Below are positions 1-7,692 of a DNA stretch of 11,613 nt, one piece after another; position 1 is the first letter of the stretch, and every line of letters starts with the position of its first letter. The position numbers were made by a program, and so were the translations under genes. This stretch comes from an uncultured Lachnospiraceae bacterium (GTDB lineage: Bacteria; Bacillota; Clostridia; Lachnospirales; Lachnospiraceae). The notes under the pieces were generated by a model. That model was given only the letters and a program-made list of their open reading frames with translations. It did not search any database and was not told the origin of the DNA. The stretch spans positions 1-11,613 of the forward strand of contig CAJUIM010000117.1 in the NCBI GenBank assembly GCA_910586275.1, written 5' to 3'.

Positions 1-15
1 TCCCGGCCGGAAAAA

Positions 16-117
16 GTGCACGGAAAACCGGGACAGGCGCTCCCGCTGCCGCCGTCCCGCAAAAAAATCCCTCCCGTGCGTCCGCCTCTCAACACAACAT
101 TCAGGCTGAACTGTTAC
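16..117 (+). repeat. Left arm of long imperfect inverted repeat flanking the window
   Basis: This stretch matches the reverse complement of 11511-11613. By eye there are about 16 mismatches and one 1-base gap, so roughly 83% identity. Two blocks of 21 bases are exact: 18-38 and 97-117. Bases 29-59 can fold into a 10-bp stem (CGGGAC, bulged A, GGCG, 10-base loop, CGCC, GTCCCG), followed at 61-67 by seven A. The inner end holds TTCAGGCTGAA, an 11-base palindromic core, and the motif CTGAACTGTTAC. The two arms point towards each other around five genes. It could be two opposed copies of a dispersed intergenic repeat, or the ends of a mobile or invertible unit. No recombinase is visible, so the first reading is simpler. 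Confidence 0.8.
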
Positions 118-150
118 TGGATTTTGTGAAAATCTATAATATCCAGTAGC
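113..150. promoter_or_regulatory. Dyad overlapping the presumed -35 region of the protease operon
   Basis: Bases 113-122 pair with 141-150 through nine Watson-Crick pairs and one G-T pair, leaving an 18-base spacer. The right arm sits where the -35 element of the promoter at 159-175 would lie, so it could be an operator for a repressor or activator. It also overlaps the inner edge of the left inverted repeat by five bases. No regulator gene is present to link to it. The pairing is direct; the operator role is inference. Confidence 0.4.
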
Positions 151-158
151 TTTTCTGG

Positions 159-175
159 TGATATAATGATATAAT
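159..175 (+). promoter_or_regulatory. Two overlapping extended -10 promoters for the protease-anchor operon
   Basis: The nine-base element TGATATAAT occurs twice with an 8-base offset, at 159-167 and 167-175. Each is a perfect extended -10 (TGnTATAAT). No good -35 stands 16-18 bases upstream of either, which is typical where the extended -10 does the work. Predicted starts are near 174 and 182, giving a leader of about 220 bases before the ATG at 400. The doubled element could give two start sites. Confidence 0.65.
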
Positions 176-219
176 GGCAAATGTAACATTTTATGGAAGA
201 ATTGCTTTCCGGATTTGCC
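176..219 (+). promoter_or_regulatory. Hairpin at the start of the protease leader
   Basis: GGCAAAT at 176-182 pairs with ATTTGCC at 213-219. An inner GGAA at 195-198 can pair with TTCC at 207-210. If transcription starts from the first of the two -10 elements, the RNA begins almost exactly with this stem, which would shield its 5' end. Starting from the second element, most of the 5' arm would be missing. Function is unknown. Confidence 0.4.
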
Positions 220-234
220 TTGTGGGATTCTGGC

Positions 235-319
235 ATAACAGTTCAGAAACCAATGTTTTTTAGTCCGGCATAGGAGGGGTGCCGACAGGATTAGATGATA
301 TTGGTATCTGAACTGTTAT
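235..319. repeat. 85-bp hairpin element in the protease leader, sharing the core motif of the flanking repeats
   Basis: The 20-base arms 235-254 and 300-319 are inverted copies with one mismatch. A smaller nested pair, CGGCA at 266-270 and TGCCG at 280-284, lies in the loop. The arm ends carry TAACAGTTCAG and CTGAACTGTTA, the same core found at the inner ends of both long flanking repeats. It resembles a small palindromic intergenic element placed between the promoter and gene. No T-run follows it, so it is not an obvious terminator. As RNA it would form a strong hairpin in the 5' leader. Confidence 0.6.
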
Positions 320-399
320 AGGCTGATGGTAAAAAGGGACGGAACGGCGCGGCCATAAAGTGTTGTGCAAAAAAATGTTGTTTTCAAAGGAGAAGAAGT

Positions 400-3300
400 A
401 TGAAACGGATGGCGGCATGTCTGATGGCACTTTGTCTGGCGGCATCCAGCATCTTTCCGGCTCGGGCTGCGGAGTCCGGCGGGACAGGGATGCAGGGGGC
501 AATTCAGGGAAGTGCGGATGCAGATGGGACAATCGGTAACGGAGCGGTTGGTGTGTCAACAATCCCGGACGGGTCAGGAGGCGGGAGCGGGACATCCACA
601 GACCCGAGCGGAGCGGGAGACGGTAACGGAGCAGCTACGACTCCGGAAGGTACAGCGGACGGGAGCGGAACGCCCACAGTCCCGGAAGGAACGGGAAATA
701 ATAACGGAGTTTCCGCGGCTCCGGGAGATGGGAACGGAGCGCCCACAGTTCCGGGAGGAGCCGGGGACGGGAGCGGAACGCCCACAGTTCCGGGAGGAAC
801 GGGAGACAGCAATGGTCTTCCCACAGTTCCGGGAGGAACGGGGGACAGTAACGGCCTTCCCACAGTTCCGGGAGGAACGGGAGACAATAACGGCCTTCCC
901 ACAGTTCCGGGAGGAACGGGAGACAGTAACGGCTTTCCCACAGTTCCCGGAGGAACGGGAGACAGCAATAATCTTCCTGCCGTTCCGGGAGACGGGAGCG
1001 GGACAACCACAGTTCCCGACGGAACGGGAAGCGGCAACGGAACACTGACGACACCGGGAGGAGCAGAAGGCGAAGGGGGAACTTTGAATCCTGCGGAGGG
1101 AACGGATGCCAATCTGAAAACTACGATTGACACGGTTTCGGGCGGGGTGCCCTATGGACGTTTTCTGACGGATTGGAATGATAAAGGCGTATCTTCGGAT
1201 CCTATGGGAAGCATTGAAGTGGTTCTCCGGAATGCCCTTCCTATGGATAACCTGACGGTGGATGTTGCATTGGAAAAGGACGGAAATACGGTGGGCAGCC
1301 AGTCGGTGGGACTGGAAAAGAATCCGGAGAAGCATACGGTTTCTTTTTCCGTGGCATCAGGTACCTACCATCTGAAAGTATCGGCATCCGGATTCTTGGC
1401 ATTTGAGCAGGATATCACGGTGAAGGGAGAGGTTCGGACGGCAGAGATCCATACCGGGTTTATTAATATGGAGGGGATTTCGTACACCAGTGACGGACTC
1501 CATCCGGGAGTCATGCTGATTGGCGATGCCAATGGCGACGGCGTAATCAATGACGCGGACAGAGAGACGATTATGGACGCTATAAGTGCGGGAGAAGCCG
1601 GGCTGACGGACCTGAACAGAGACGGGAAGACAGATGTGGTGGATTTGCAGTATTATGCCAGCGGCCGGGTGCAGTCGGAACGGGGGCTGGATACTGCGGC
1701 GCTTCTCTATGGGCATATTGCCCCAAGTGCGGTACAGGTAAATATCAATGAGGGAAATACAAAGGCAGAAGGGGATTTTGCAGGGATACTGTCCCAAGAC
1801 GGCGGTTCCGTTAAGCTTTCGGGAAAAGACGGGCAGGCAATTTCGGAGACAAATCCGGTAGAAATCGGTTTCAACCTTGTAGATTCGTCACAGCAGGGAG
1901 CCAGAGTGGAGGAGATTGTAATTTCCATGGGGGATGCCGCAATACAGAGCGGCCTGCTGGTGGTGGAAACGGACGCAGGGATGAAGACGATGCAGATTTC
2001 GGAAGGACAGGTGAGGGAACTGTCCGAGGAACAGGCCAAAGTAATTCTTGAGGGGCAGGCAGAGGCAGTGCCGGCCATGCTTTCACTGGCAGAAGAATCT
2101 GTCGGCAGGTCCGTGCCGGATGCGGGTACAAAGCAGCTGACAGTTTATCTCGGCAAACAGGTGGCGGTGAAAAAAGTATCACTGCGGATTACCGGGATGG
2201 CAGGAAATCTGAACTTGGCAGAAATTACAAAGGTGGAATTCCTGAATGACATGGAGAACCGTATCCCTGAGCCGGAGATGAACATTCCGCAGAATGTGGC
2301 TGCGGAGGGCGGCAATAAATCTTTTGGCCTGACTTGGGATCCGCAGATCAATATCACTGGCTATGAGGTAGAAATCAGCCATGAAGGACAGACGGAGACG
2401 GTGCGTGCGGCTTCCAACCGTCTGGAAGTGAAATCTTTCCAAAAAGAGAAACTTGTGAACGGAGAACCTTACGGGGTACGGGTGCGTTCCGTGAACGGAA
2501 CATGGACCAGCCCGTACAGTGAAATGATACAGGCAGTGCCCATCGTTACGGAAAGGCCGGATCCGCCGGACAATCTGAAAGCGGTAGGCGGGGTACGCTG
2601 TATCCGTATGAGCTGGAAAGACATGGAGGATACGGATACTTACAATGTATATTATAAAGAAGCAGGGGCAGGCTCTTTCACGAAGATACCGGATATTGCG
2701 GAGAATCAGTATGTGATTAGCGGGCTGAAAGACCTGACTACATATGAAGTATATGTGACGGGCGTGAACAGTTTAGGGGAAAGCAATCCCTCCATTCATT
2801 CGGAGGCCACTACCGTTACGCTGCAGCCGGCACAGATGCCCAATTATAAATTGCTGAATGAGTCCAAGGGCGAAGGACAGGTAAGCGCCCATATTGTCAG
2901 CGTGACCCATGGCAGGGGAACCATGGAGGACAGCCCGTTAGATCAGGATGCGCAGAGTGCATTGGGAGCCGTGGATAAAGACTTTGGTTCTTACTATTAT
3001 ATTGCGGACTGGGATGACGGCGCGGAATATGTGGCTGCCAATAAAGGGCTTCTTTTCACGCTGGATGACTATTATAAAATGAGTTATATTACCTTTGCGG
3101 AGCCGGAGGATGTCGCTTCCTATAATAAGGTTTCGGTTTATTATTATGACCAAGAGAATCCCAACGGCACATATGCCAAGAATGTTTCGGTGCTGCAGAG
3201 GACAGATCCCAACGGAAGGAAATACTATCTGATAAAATTGGCACAGCCGATTACGGCCAATAAGATACGACTCGGCTTTGCCCGTGGGTATGGGCTGCGG

Positions 3301-6264
3301 AACATTTCCATTGCGGAAGTGAATTTCTATTATTACGACAGCTTGGAGGACGATATCCTTGCATTGTACGGAGATGACTTGCACACGACCTTGAAGGAAG
3401 GGGTGACAGAGGCTACAATCCGTGCGTTACAGGAACGTCTGGATACCGTGGATGCCAAGAGCGGAGAGTATCATCCGGAGCGGACGGTACTGCAGAAGGA
3501 ACTGGATAATGCGAAAGGGTTGCTGCAGTCAGGATTCCGTGACGTGATTAAGGTAAATACGGAGATAACGGCAAAGAAAGACGGACATCTGGGCTTCAGC
3601 GGCCTGAATGCTTGGCAGCCTTTGGGTGTGACGGCCTACGAAGGGGAACAGCTTATTATTTATGTCGGGCATAACCAACTGAAGACAGGATCCAATTCCG
3701 CGCTGAATCTGATTGCGACACAGTATCATGCGGAAGCGGGAGCATTTGCGTCGCAGGTGGCGACACTGAAAGTAGGGCGGAATGAGATTACGGTACCGTC
3801 CATTCAGAGCCTTGCCTGTGAAGGAGGCGGCGCACTTTATATTCAGTATACCGGAAACAATGCCAATGACGAATATGCGGTAAGGGTAAACGGCGGAAAC
3901 AGAGAGCCGGTGCTGAATCTGTACGGAGTCACCGATGCGCAGGAACGCAAGACGCTGATTACCGATTATGTAAAGGAACTGGAAACCCATGTTGCGTCTC
4001 AGGAAGAACAGCACAGGCAGGTGCATGAAACTGCCGGGGCAGGCAACAAAGTGAACCGTGCGTACGATAAACAGAACTGTATTATCGGTGCAACGGACAT
4101 TATGCTGAATCAGATGATGCTGTCGGTATCGGCAGAGCAGATTTTGGCAGGGCTTGGGAACGGATCAACGGAACAACGTGCGGAGAAACTGGATCAGTCC
4201 TTGCAGGCAATGGACGGGATGATGCATTTATTCTACCAGCATAAAGGCTTGAGCGCGGATGCTTCCGCTCCGGCAACGGACCGGCTGCCGGCTCAGCATC
4301 TGAATATCCGTTATATGAGAATGTTTGCCGGAGCGTTTATGTATGCTTCCGGGAACCATATCGGAATCGAATGGGGTTCCGTGCCGGGGCTTGCTTCTTC
4401 TTCGCCCGTAGTTACGGACGGAAACGGCAAATATGTGGCCGGAAATTATTTCGGCTGGGGAATTGCCCATGAGATCGGGCACAATATTAATCAGGGAAGC
4501 TATGCCATAGCGGAAGTGACGAATAACTACTTCGCACAGCTTGGAAAATCAAGGGACAGCAACGATACCGTGCGCTTCCGGTATGCGGATGTGTATAAGA
4601 AAGTAACTTCCAATACGGTAGGGAAGCCATCCAATGTGTTTATCCATCTGGCGATGTACTGGCAGCTTCATCTGGCCTATGACAGAGGATATAACTTTAA
4701 GACATATGACAGCTATCAGGAACAGCATGACAATCTGTTCTATGCCCGTGTGGACTCTTACAGCAGGAATACTTCGCTGGCGCCGGGCGGACTGACATTA
4801 GGCAGCGATAAAGATCAGAATATTATGAGACTGGCCTGTGCGGCGGCAGAGAAAGACTTGACGGAATTTTTTGTACGCTGGGGTCTGGTGCCGGATGAAG
4901 GAACGGCTGCTTATGCGGTACAGTTCCCCAAGGAGGAGCGTGCGCTGTATTATCTGACGGATGATGCAAGAGTATACGAAATAGAACATGGCGTGGTAGG
5001 TTCGGTGAAAGGAGCCGATGTCATCGGTCAGGGAAGCAGTGCATCCGTGAATGCCCAGATACCCAATGAAGTGGTGATTTCTGTTCAGGATACCACCGGT
5101 TCGGATGCCGTACTGGGATATGAGATTGCCAGATATCATTATGAGGACGGAAAACCGGTACGTCAGGTAGTAGGATTTTCCACGGAAACTACATACCGTG
5201 ATGTTGTGTCCTGCCTGAATAACCGAGTGCTGACTTACGAGGTGACCGCAGTGGATAAATTCGGATACCGTTCTCAGACAAAGGTGATTGGGGATGTAAG
5301 GATTGCCCATGACGGCAGCCATGACAAATCCATGTGGACGGTGACGACGAATATGGTTTCTGCTGACGACCATAAGGATACGGGTACGGAAGAAGATCCT
5401 TGCGATCCCGAAACCGTCTCCGCGGTTTACCGGATTCTGGACAATGATTACAGCAATACTTATTTGGGTCAGTCCACCGGCGGAAATGCGGAAATCATGC
5501 TGCACTTGAATCAGGTACTGGCAGTATGCGGACTGAAATATACGGTTGCTTCCGGCACGCCGGTGAGCGACTATGAGATTCAGGTAAGCGTAGACGGCAG
5601 CAACTGGACGACGGTGAAGAGCGGGCGGTTTGCAGGCCAGTCGGGGAGCCAGACGGTATACTTTGAAAATGAAGCAAAGGATCCTTGGATTTGTACTTAC
5701 GATGCGGCTTATGTGAAAATTACGGCACCGAATCAGAGTTCCATGCATATATCGGAAATCGATTTGTTAGGGCCTACAGGGGACAGCGTTTCCTTCGGCG
5801 TAAGGGAAAATGACACGGAGGGCGCGGTAGGCATCCTTCAGGCAGATTACCCTTATGAGTCAGGCAGCGGAAGCCGTGTGATTCCGGCAGGGTCACTGGT
5901 CTTCACCGGAAGCTATAAAGGAAATCCGGCTTACAATGTGGTGATGATCTATGACGGAGACGGCAATGTGGTCGGCGGCGTGGATGCGGACGGAACCGTG
6001 AAGGCAGATCAGATTATATTGGCCAACGTGCCGGAAAACGGTATGCTGGGCGAGGTGAGCGACGGAATCTGGATTTACTGGATCGAGCCGGAGAACGGAC
6101 AGCTGCCGGATCTGACAGGCAAGATAGTACGGGCACAGCTGTACCGCGTGGATAATGCCCTGACCAATGAGGGACAAAGGCTGGTAAGCGATACATTGCC
6201 TTTGCAGATCCCGGCAGTATTGGACGGCATTACTTTGAAAGGCAGCACAGAAACTGGAAACTAG
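400..6264 (+). CDS. Secreted M60-like zinc metallopeptidase with internal dockerin, FN3 and discoidin-like domains
   Basis: A 1954-aa protein, predicted to be exported and to cleave glycoproteins such as mucins. The ATG has AAAGGAG seven bases upstream. A signal peptide spans about 1-24 (cleavage near ARA-A). Next come a Gly/Pro/Thr repeat linker (26-235), an Ig-like or prealbumin-like domain (about 265-352) and a dockerin with two calcium loops (376-387 and 404-415; D, N, D, D at positions 1, 3, 5, 12 in both). Then a beta-rich region (440-615), two FN3 domains (627-714, 720-808), a discoidin-like domain (about 850-980), an M60-type beta-sandwich (1050-1165) and the catalytic region (about 1180-1500). 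HEIGH is at 1357-1361: H1357 and H1361 should bind zinc, E1358 is catalytic, and E1372 in AEVTNNYF fits the family's third ligand. An FN3-like domain (1555-1632), a second discoidin-like domain (1640-1795) and an unassigned end follow. There is no LPXTG motif or membrane anchor, so the dockerin may attach it to the downstream protein. The M60-like call is firm; the substrate is inferred. Confidence 0.9.
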   Translation: MKRMAACLMALCLAASSIFPARAAESGGTGMQGAIQGSADADGTIGNGAVGVSTIPDGSGGGSGTSTDPSGAGDGNGAATTPEGTADGSGTPTVPEGTGNNNGVSAAPGDGNGAPTVPGGAGDGSGTPTVPGGTGDSNGLPTVPGGTGDSNGLPTVPGGTGDNNGLPTVPGGTGDSNGFPTVPGGTGDSNNLPAVPGDGSGTTTVPDGTGSGNGTLTTPGGAEGEGGTLNPAEGTDANLKTTIDTVSGGVPYGRFLTDWNDKGVSSDPMGSIEVVLRNALPMDNLTVDVALEKDGNTVGSQSVGLEKNPEKHTVSFSVASGTYHLKVSASGFLAFEQDITVKGEVRTAEIHTGFINMEGISYTSDGLHPGVMLIGDANGDGVINDADRETIMDAISAGEAGLTDLNRDGKTDVVDLQYYASGRVQSERGLDTAALLYGHIAPSAVQVNINEGNTKAEGDFAGILSQDGGSVKLSGKDGQAISETNPVEIGFNLVDSSQQGARVEEIVISMGDAAIQSGLLVVETDAGMKTMQISEGQVRELSEEQAKVILEGQAEAVPAMLSLAEESVGRSVPDAGTKQLTVYLGKQVAVKKVSLRITGMAGNLNLAEITKVEFLNDMENRIPEPEMNIPQNVAAEGGNKSFGLTWDPQINITGYEVEISHEGQTETVRAASNRLEVKSFQKEKLVNGEPYGVRVRSVNGTWTSPYSEMIQAVPIVTERPDPPDNLKAVGGVRCIRMSWKDMEDTDTYNVYYKEAGAGSFTKIPDIAENQYVISGLKDLTTYEVYVTGVNSLGESNPSIHSEATTVTLQPAQMPNYKLLNESKGEGQVSAHIVSVTHGRGTMEDSPLDQDAQSALGAVDKDFGSYYYIADWDDGAEYVAANKGLLFTLDDYYKMSYITFAEPEDVASYNKVSVYYYDQENPNGTYAKNVSVLQRTDPNGRKYYLIKLAQPITANKIRLGFARGYGLRNISIAEVNFYYYDSLEDDILALYGDDLHTTLKEGVTEATIRALQERLDTVDAKSGEYHPERTVLQKELDNAKGLLQSGFRDVIKVNTEITAKKDGHLGFSGLNAWQPLGVTAYEGEQLIIYVGHNQLKTGSNSALNLIATQYHAEAGAFASQVATLKVGRNEITVPSIQSLACEGGGALYIQYTGNNANDEYAVRVNGGNREPVLNLYGVTDAQERKTLITDYVKELETHVASQEEQHRQVHETAGAGNKVNRAYDKQNCIIGATDIMLNQMMLSVSAEQILAGLGNGSTEQRAEKLDQSLQAMDGMMHLFYQHKGLSADASAPATDRLPAQHLNIRYMRMFAGAFMYASGNHIGIEWGSVPGLASSSPVVTDGNGKYVAGNYFGWGIAHEIGHNINQGSYAIAEVTNNYFAQLGKSRDSNDTVRFRYADVYKKVTSNTVGKPSNVFIHLAMYWQLHLAYDRGYNFKTYDSYQEQHDNLFYARVDSYSRNTSLAPGGLTLGSDKDQNIMRLACAAAEKDLTEFFVRWGLVPDEGTAAYAVQFPKEERALYYLTDDARVYEIEHGVVGSVKGADVIGQGSSASVNAQIPNEVVISVQDTTGSDAVLGYEIARYHYEDGKPVRQVVGFSTETTYRDVVSCLNNRVLTYEVTAVDKFGYRSQTKVIGDVRIAHDGSHDKSMWTVTTNMVSADDHKDTGTEEDPCDPETVSAVYRILDNDYSNTYLGQSTGGNAEIMLHLNQVLAVCGLKYTVASGTPVSDYEIQVSVDGSNWTTVKSGRFAGQSGSQTVYFENEAKDPWICTYDAAYVKITAPNQSSMHISEIDLLGPTGDSVSFGVRENDTEGAVGILQADYPYESGSGSRVIPAGSLVFTGSYKGNPAYNVVMIYDGDGNVVGGVDADGTVKADQIILANVPENGMLGEVSDGIWIYWIEPENGQLPDLTGKIVRAQLYRVDNALTNEGQRLVSDTLPLQIPAVLDGITLKGSTETGN
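751..984 (+). repeat. Six 39-bp tandem repeats encoding a 13-residue linker unit
   Basis: Six units in exact register encode variants of PGGTGDSNGLPTV, residues 118-195 of the metallopeptidase. Units 2 to 5 are nearly identical at the DNA level; the first and last are more diverged. Looser relatives of the unit extend on both sides, over about residues 26-235. Because 39 is a multiple of three, gain or loss of units would lengthen or shorten the linker without shifting the frame. The likely role is a flexible stalk between the signal peptide and the first folded domain. Its base bias also creates long open frames on the opposite strand, which are not genes. Confidence 0.9.
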
Positions 6265-6274
6265 GAGATAAGAA

Positions 6275-7381
6275 GTGAAACGGATTAGGATTAAATTATA
6301 TTGGTTGATAATGTTGTCTGCCCTCTTTTTCCCGCTGCAGGTATCTGCAGCGGGGAGAGATGCGGTAGTCTTGGGTCAGGACGGATCCGAGGTGGCCGTA
6401 TCGCTGAATATGAGTGAGGCGGAAGAAGAGAACATCACGGCAGTTTCGGTGTCATTGAAAGTAGATGCAGGAAACAGCGAACTGGCGGCAGTGGACTTTG
6501 CGTTTGCGCCGGAACTGAGCGAAGCAGAATGCGGCTACCGGTATTCTGAAAACAGTGACAATACGGGGCGGCTGGACATTTATGCGGTAACTGGGCATGC
6601 GCAGAGCCTGTTCCGGGAAGGAAAACTGAATCTTGGAAATGTGAAGGTGACGCCCGGTCAGGCACAGGATATGACGGTGGAAATCAGCTATTGCGACGGG
6701 TCTTTTCAGACGGCAAATGCAGCTTACGGGGAAAAACTGCCGGTGGTGGAACATTCGGAACCGGTGCAGATGCAGTTTGGGGAAGAAAAACCCCAGCCCG
6801 ACCAGCCGGGAAATGACAATAATAACGGCAATGGCAGTAACATGGACGACGGGCTGTACGATGAGGATACCCAGTTTGAGAATAATCCGGCCGATTCTCA
6901 GCTGATTCCGTCGGATATTATCGGAACCGATAGGAATCAGAACGGCTTACCGGATCTGAGCAAAGGGCTTGGAAAGGAATCCAAGATTAAACTGAAAACC
7001 TCTGGCAGCAGCAAAGATAAGGTAACGGTAGTGGCGCCGGAGGACGGCATGTCGAGCATTCTGATTTCTAAAGAGGACGGCGACGGTGAAGTGCCCGGCA
7101 ATGCTCCTCAGGAAGAAAACGGGACGGAAGCGGAGAAGGTAACCGAAGGAGAAAGCAAGGATGTGGAAGAAATCCTTCTGGATCAGGTGAACGGCGGCGC
7201 CGTGACTCCGAAAAGGAAAAGCGGGACGGTTTTGGCAGTCAGCCTTGTAATAATTATAGTCATTGTCCTGATTGCCTTGGCCATATTCTTTTTTGGAAAT
7301 AAGAGAGACGAGGAGAGAGAAAAGGAGAAGGCAAAGAAGAGGCAGGAGGAGCGGAGGAAAAATGCCGCAAAGAAAAAATAG
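6275..7381 (+). CDS. Membrane-anchored cell-surface protein with cohesin-like domain
   Basis: 368 aa from a GTG start; AGGAGA at 6263-6268 overlaps the upstream gene's stop codon, and only 10 bases separate the genes, so they are co-transcribed and probably coupled. A signal peptide covers about 1-26. Residues 30-168 look like a cohesin-type beta-sandwich: a VAVSLNMSEA opening strand, a strand around AAVDFAFAPEL (71-81), a GRLDIYAVTG strand (98-107) and an LFREGKLNLGNVKV segment (112-125) like the usual cohesin 'G-LATLTFKV' strand. A charged Asp/Asn/Glu-rich linker follows (170-315), with a calcium-loop-like DRNQNGLPD at 219-227. One transmembrane helix (about 318-340) ends in a Lys/Arg-rich cytoplasmic tail of 28 residues. 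I infer an anchor that displays the dockerin-bearing protease. Cohesin assignment is by pattern only; another Ig-like adhesion fold is possible. Confidence 0.7.
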   Translation: MKRIRIKLYWLIMLSALFFPLQVSAAGRDAVVLGQDGSEVAVSLNMSEAEEENITAVSVSLKVDAGNSELAAVDFAFAPELSEAECGYRYSENSDNTGRLDIYAVTGHAQSLFREGKLNLGNVKVTPGQAQDMTVEISYCDGSFQTANAAYGEKLPVVEHSEPVQMQFGEEKPQPDQPGNDNNNGNGSNMDDGLYDEDTQFENNPADSQLIPSDIIGTDRNQNGLPDLSKGLGKESKIKLKTSGSSKDKVTVVAPEDGMSSILISKEDGDGEVPGNAPQEENGTEAEKVTEGESKDVEEILLDQVNGGAVTPKRKSGTVLAVSLVIIIVIVLIALAIFFFGNKRDEEREKEKAKKRQEERRKNAAKKK

Positions 7382-7389
7382 TCTGCGGA

Positions 7390-7424
7390 AAAGGCAATGC
7401 ATAAAGGCAATGCATAAAGGCAAT
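7390..7424 (+). repeat. 13-bp tandem repeat after the anchor gene
   Basis: The unit AAAGGCAATGCAT occurs twice in full (7390-7402, 7403-7415) and once in part (7416-7424), starting nine bases after the TAG stop of the anchor gene. It looks like slippage-type duplication in non-coding DNA. The copies are identical, so the duplication is recent or maintained. No function is evident. Confidence 0.85.
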
Positions 7425-7475
7425 AAAGAATCCGCCTGACATAGAACGGAAAACTCAATACCGGAAAAGCAGGAG

Positions 7476-7502
7476 AGCCGCATAGATATTTTCTATGCGG
7501 CT
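7476..7502 (+). terminator. Probable terminator hairpin of the protease-anchor operon
   Basis: AGCCGCATAG (7476-7485) pairs perfectly with CTATGCGGCT (7493-7502) around a 7-base AT-rich loop, 95 bases after the anchor gene's stop. The following bases (TTCCGCTG) are only weakly T-rich, so it may be an inefficient intrinsic terminator or an RNA 3'-end stabiliser. It is the only strong stem between the two plus-strand units, and a fresh promoter begins about 95 bases later. Confidence 0.5.
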
Positions 7503-7595
7503 TTCCGCTGTGGTTTGGACGGAGTGCCGGATATTTTCCTTCTTTCCGGAAAAGTGTATGTCCTTCGTATTCTCATCTTTGTATGTATATGGGTA

Positions 7596-7624
7596 GTGAC
7601 AAACAGTGAGGAAAAGGTTATAAT
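7596..7624 (+). promoter_or_regulatory. Sigma-A type promoter for the HD-Nudix gene
   Basis: GTGACA (7596-7601, five of six matches to TTGACA), a 17-base spacer, then a perfect TATAAT (7619-7624). The predicted start is near 7631, leaving a leader of about 60 bases. This makes the HD-Nudix gene a separate transcription unit from the protease operon. The rest of 7425-7595 holds the terminator hairpin and nothing else I can identify. Confidence 0.75.
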
Positions 7625-7692
7625 GACTTCTATGATTTGTAAATGATATTGAGTAAGCAAAGGGGCATTGCGGAATAGGAGTGGGTAAATTT

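Noticed and set aside
235..319. Riboswitch or T-box in the protease leader
   Set aside because: It is a simple near-perfect palindrome with no recognised aptamer core, T-box sequence or following terminator/T-run; a palindromic repeat explains it better.
751..984. Possible CRISPR array because of regular repeats
   Set aside because: Units are contiguous with no unique spacers, keep a protein frame, and no cas gene is nearby.
504..1335. Several long antisense and alternate-frame open frames (up to 253 aa) over the start of the protease gene
   Set aside because: They mirror the 39-bp repeat and its GC-rich codons, encode Pro/Arg/Ser-rich low-complexity text, and lack ribosome sites; they are shadows of the repeat.
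4798..5748. 316-aa open frame on the minus strand inside the protease gene
   Set aside because: The protein looks random in composition, has no domain or start signal, and lies opposite well-conserved FN3-like and discoidin-like coding sequence.
6264..6275. Sortase-type anchoring of the protease
   Set aside because: No LPXTG-like motif, terminal hydrophobic helix or basic tail is present at the protease C terminus.
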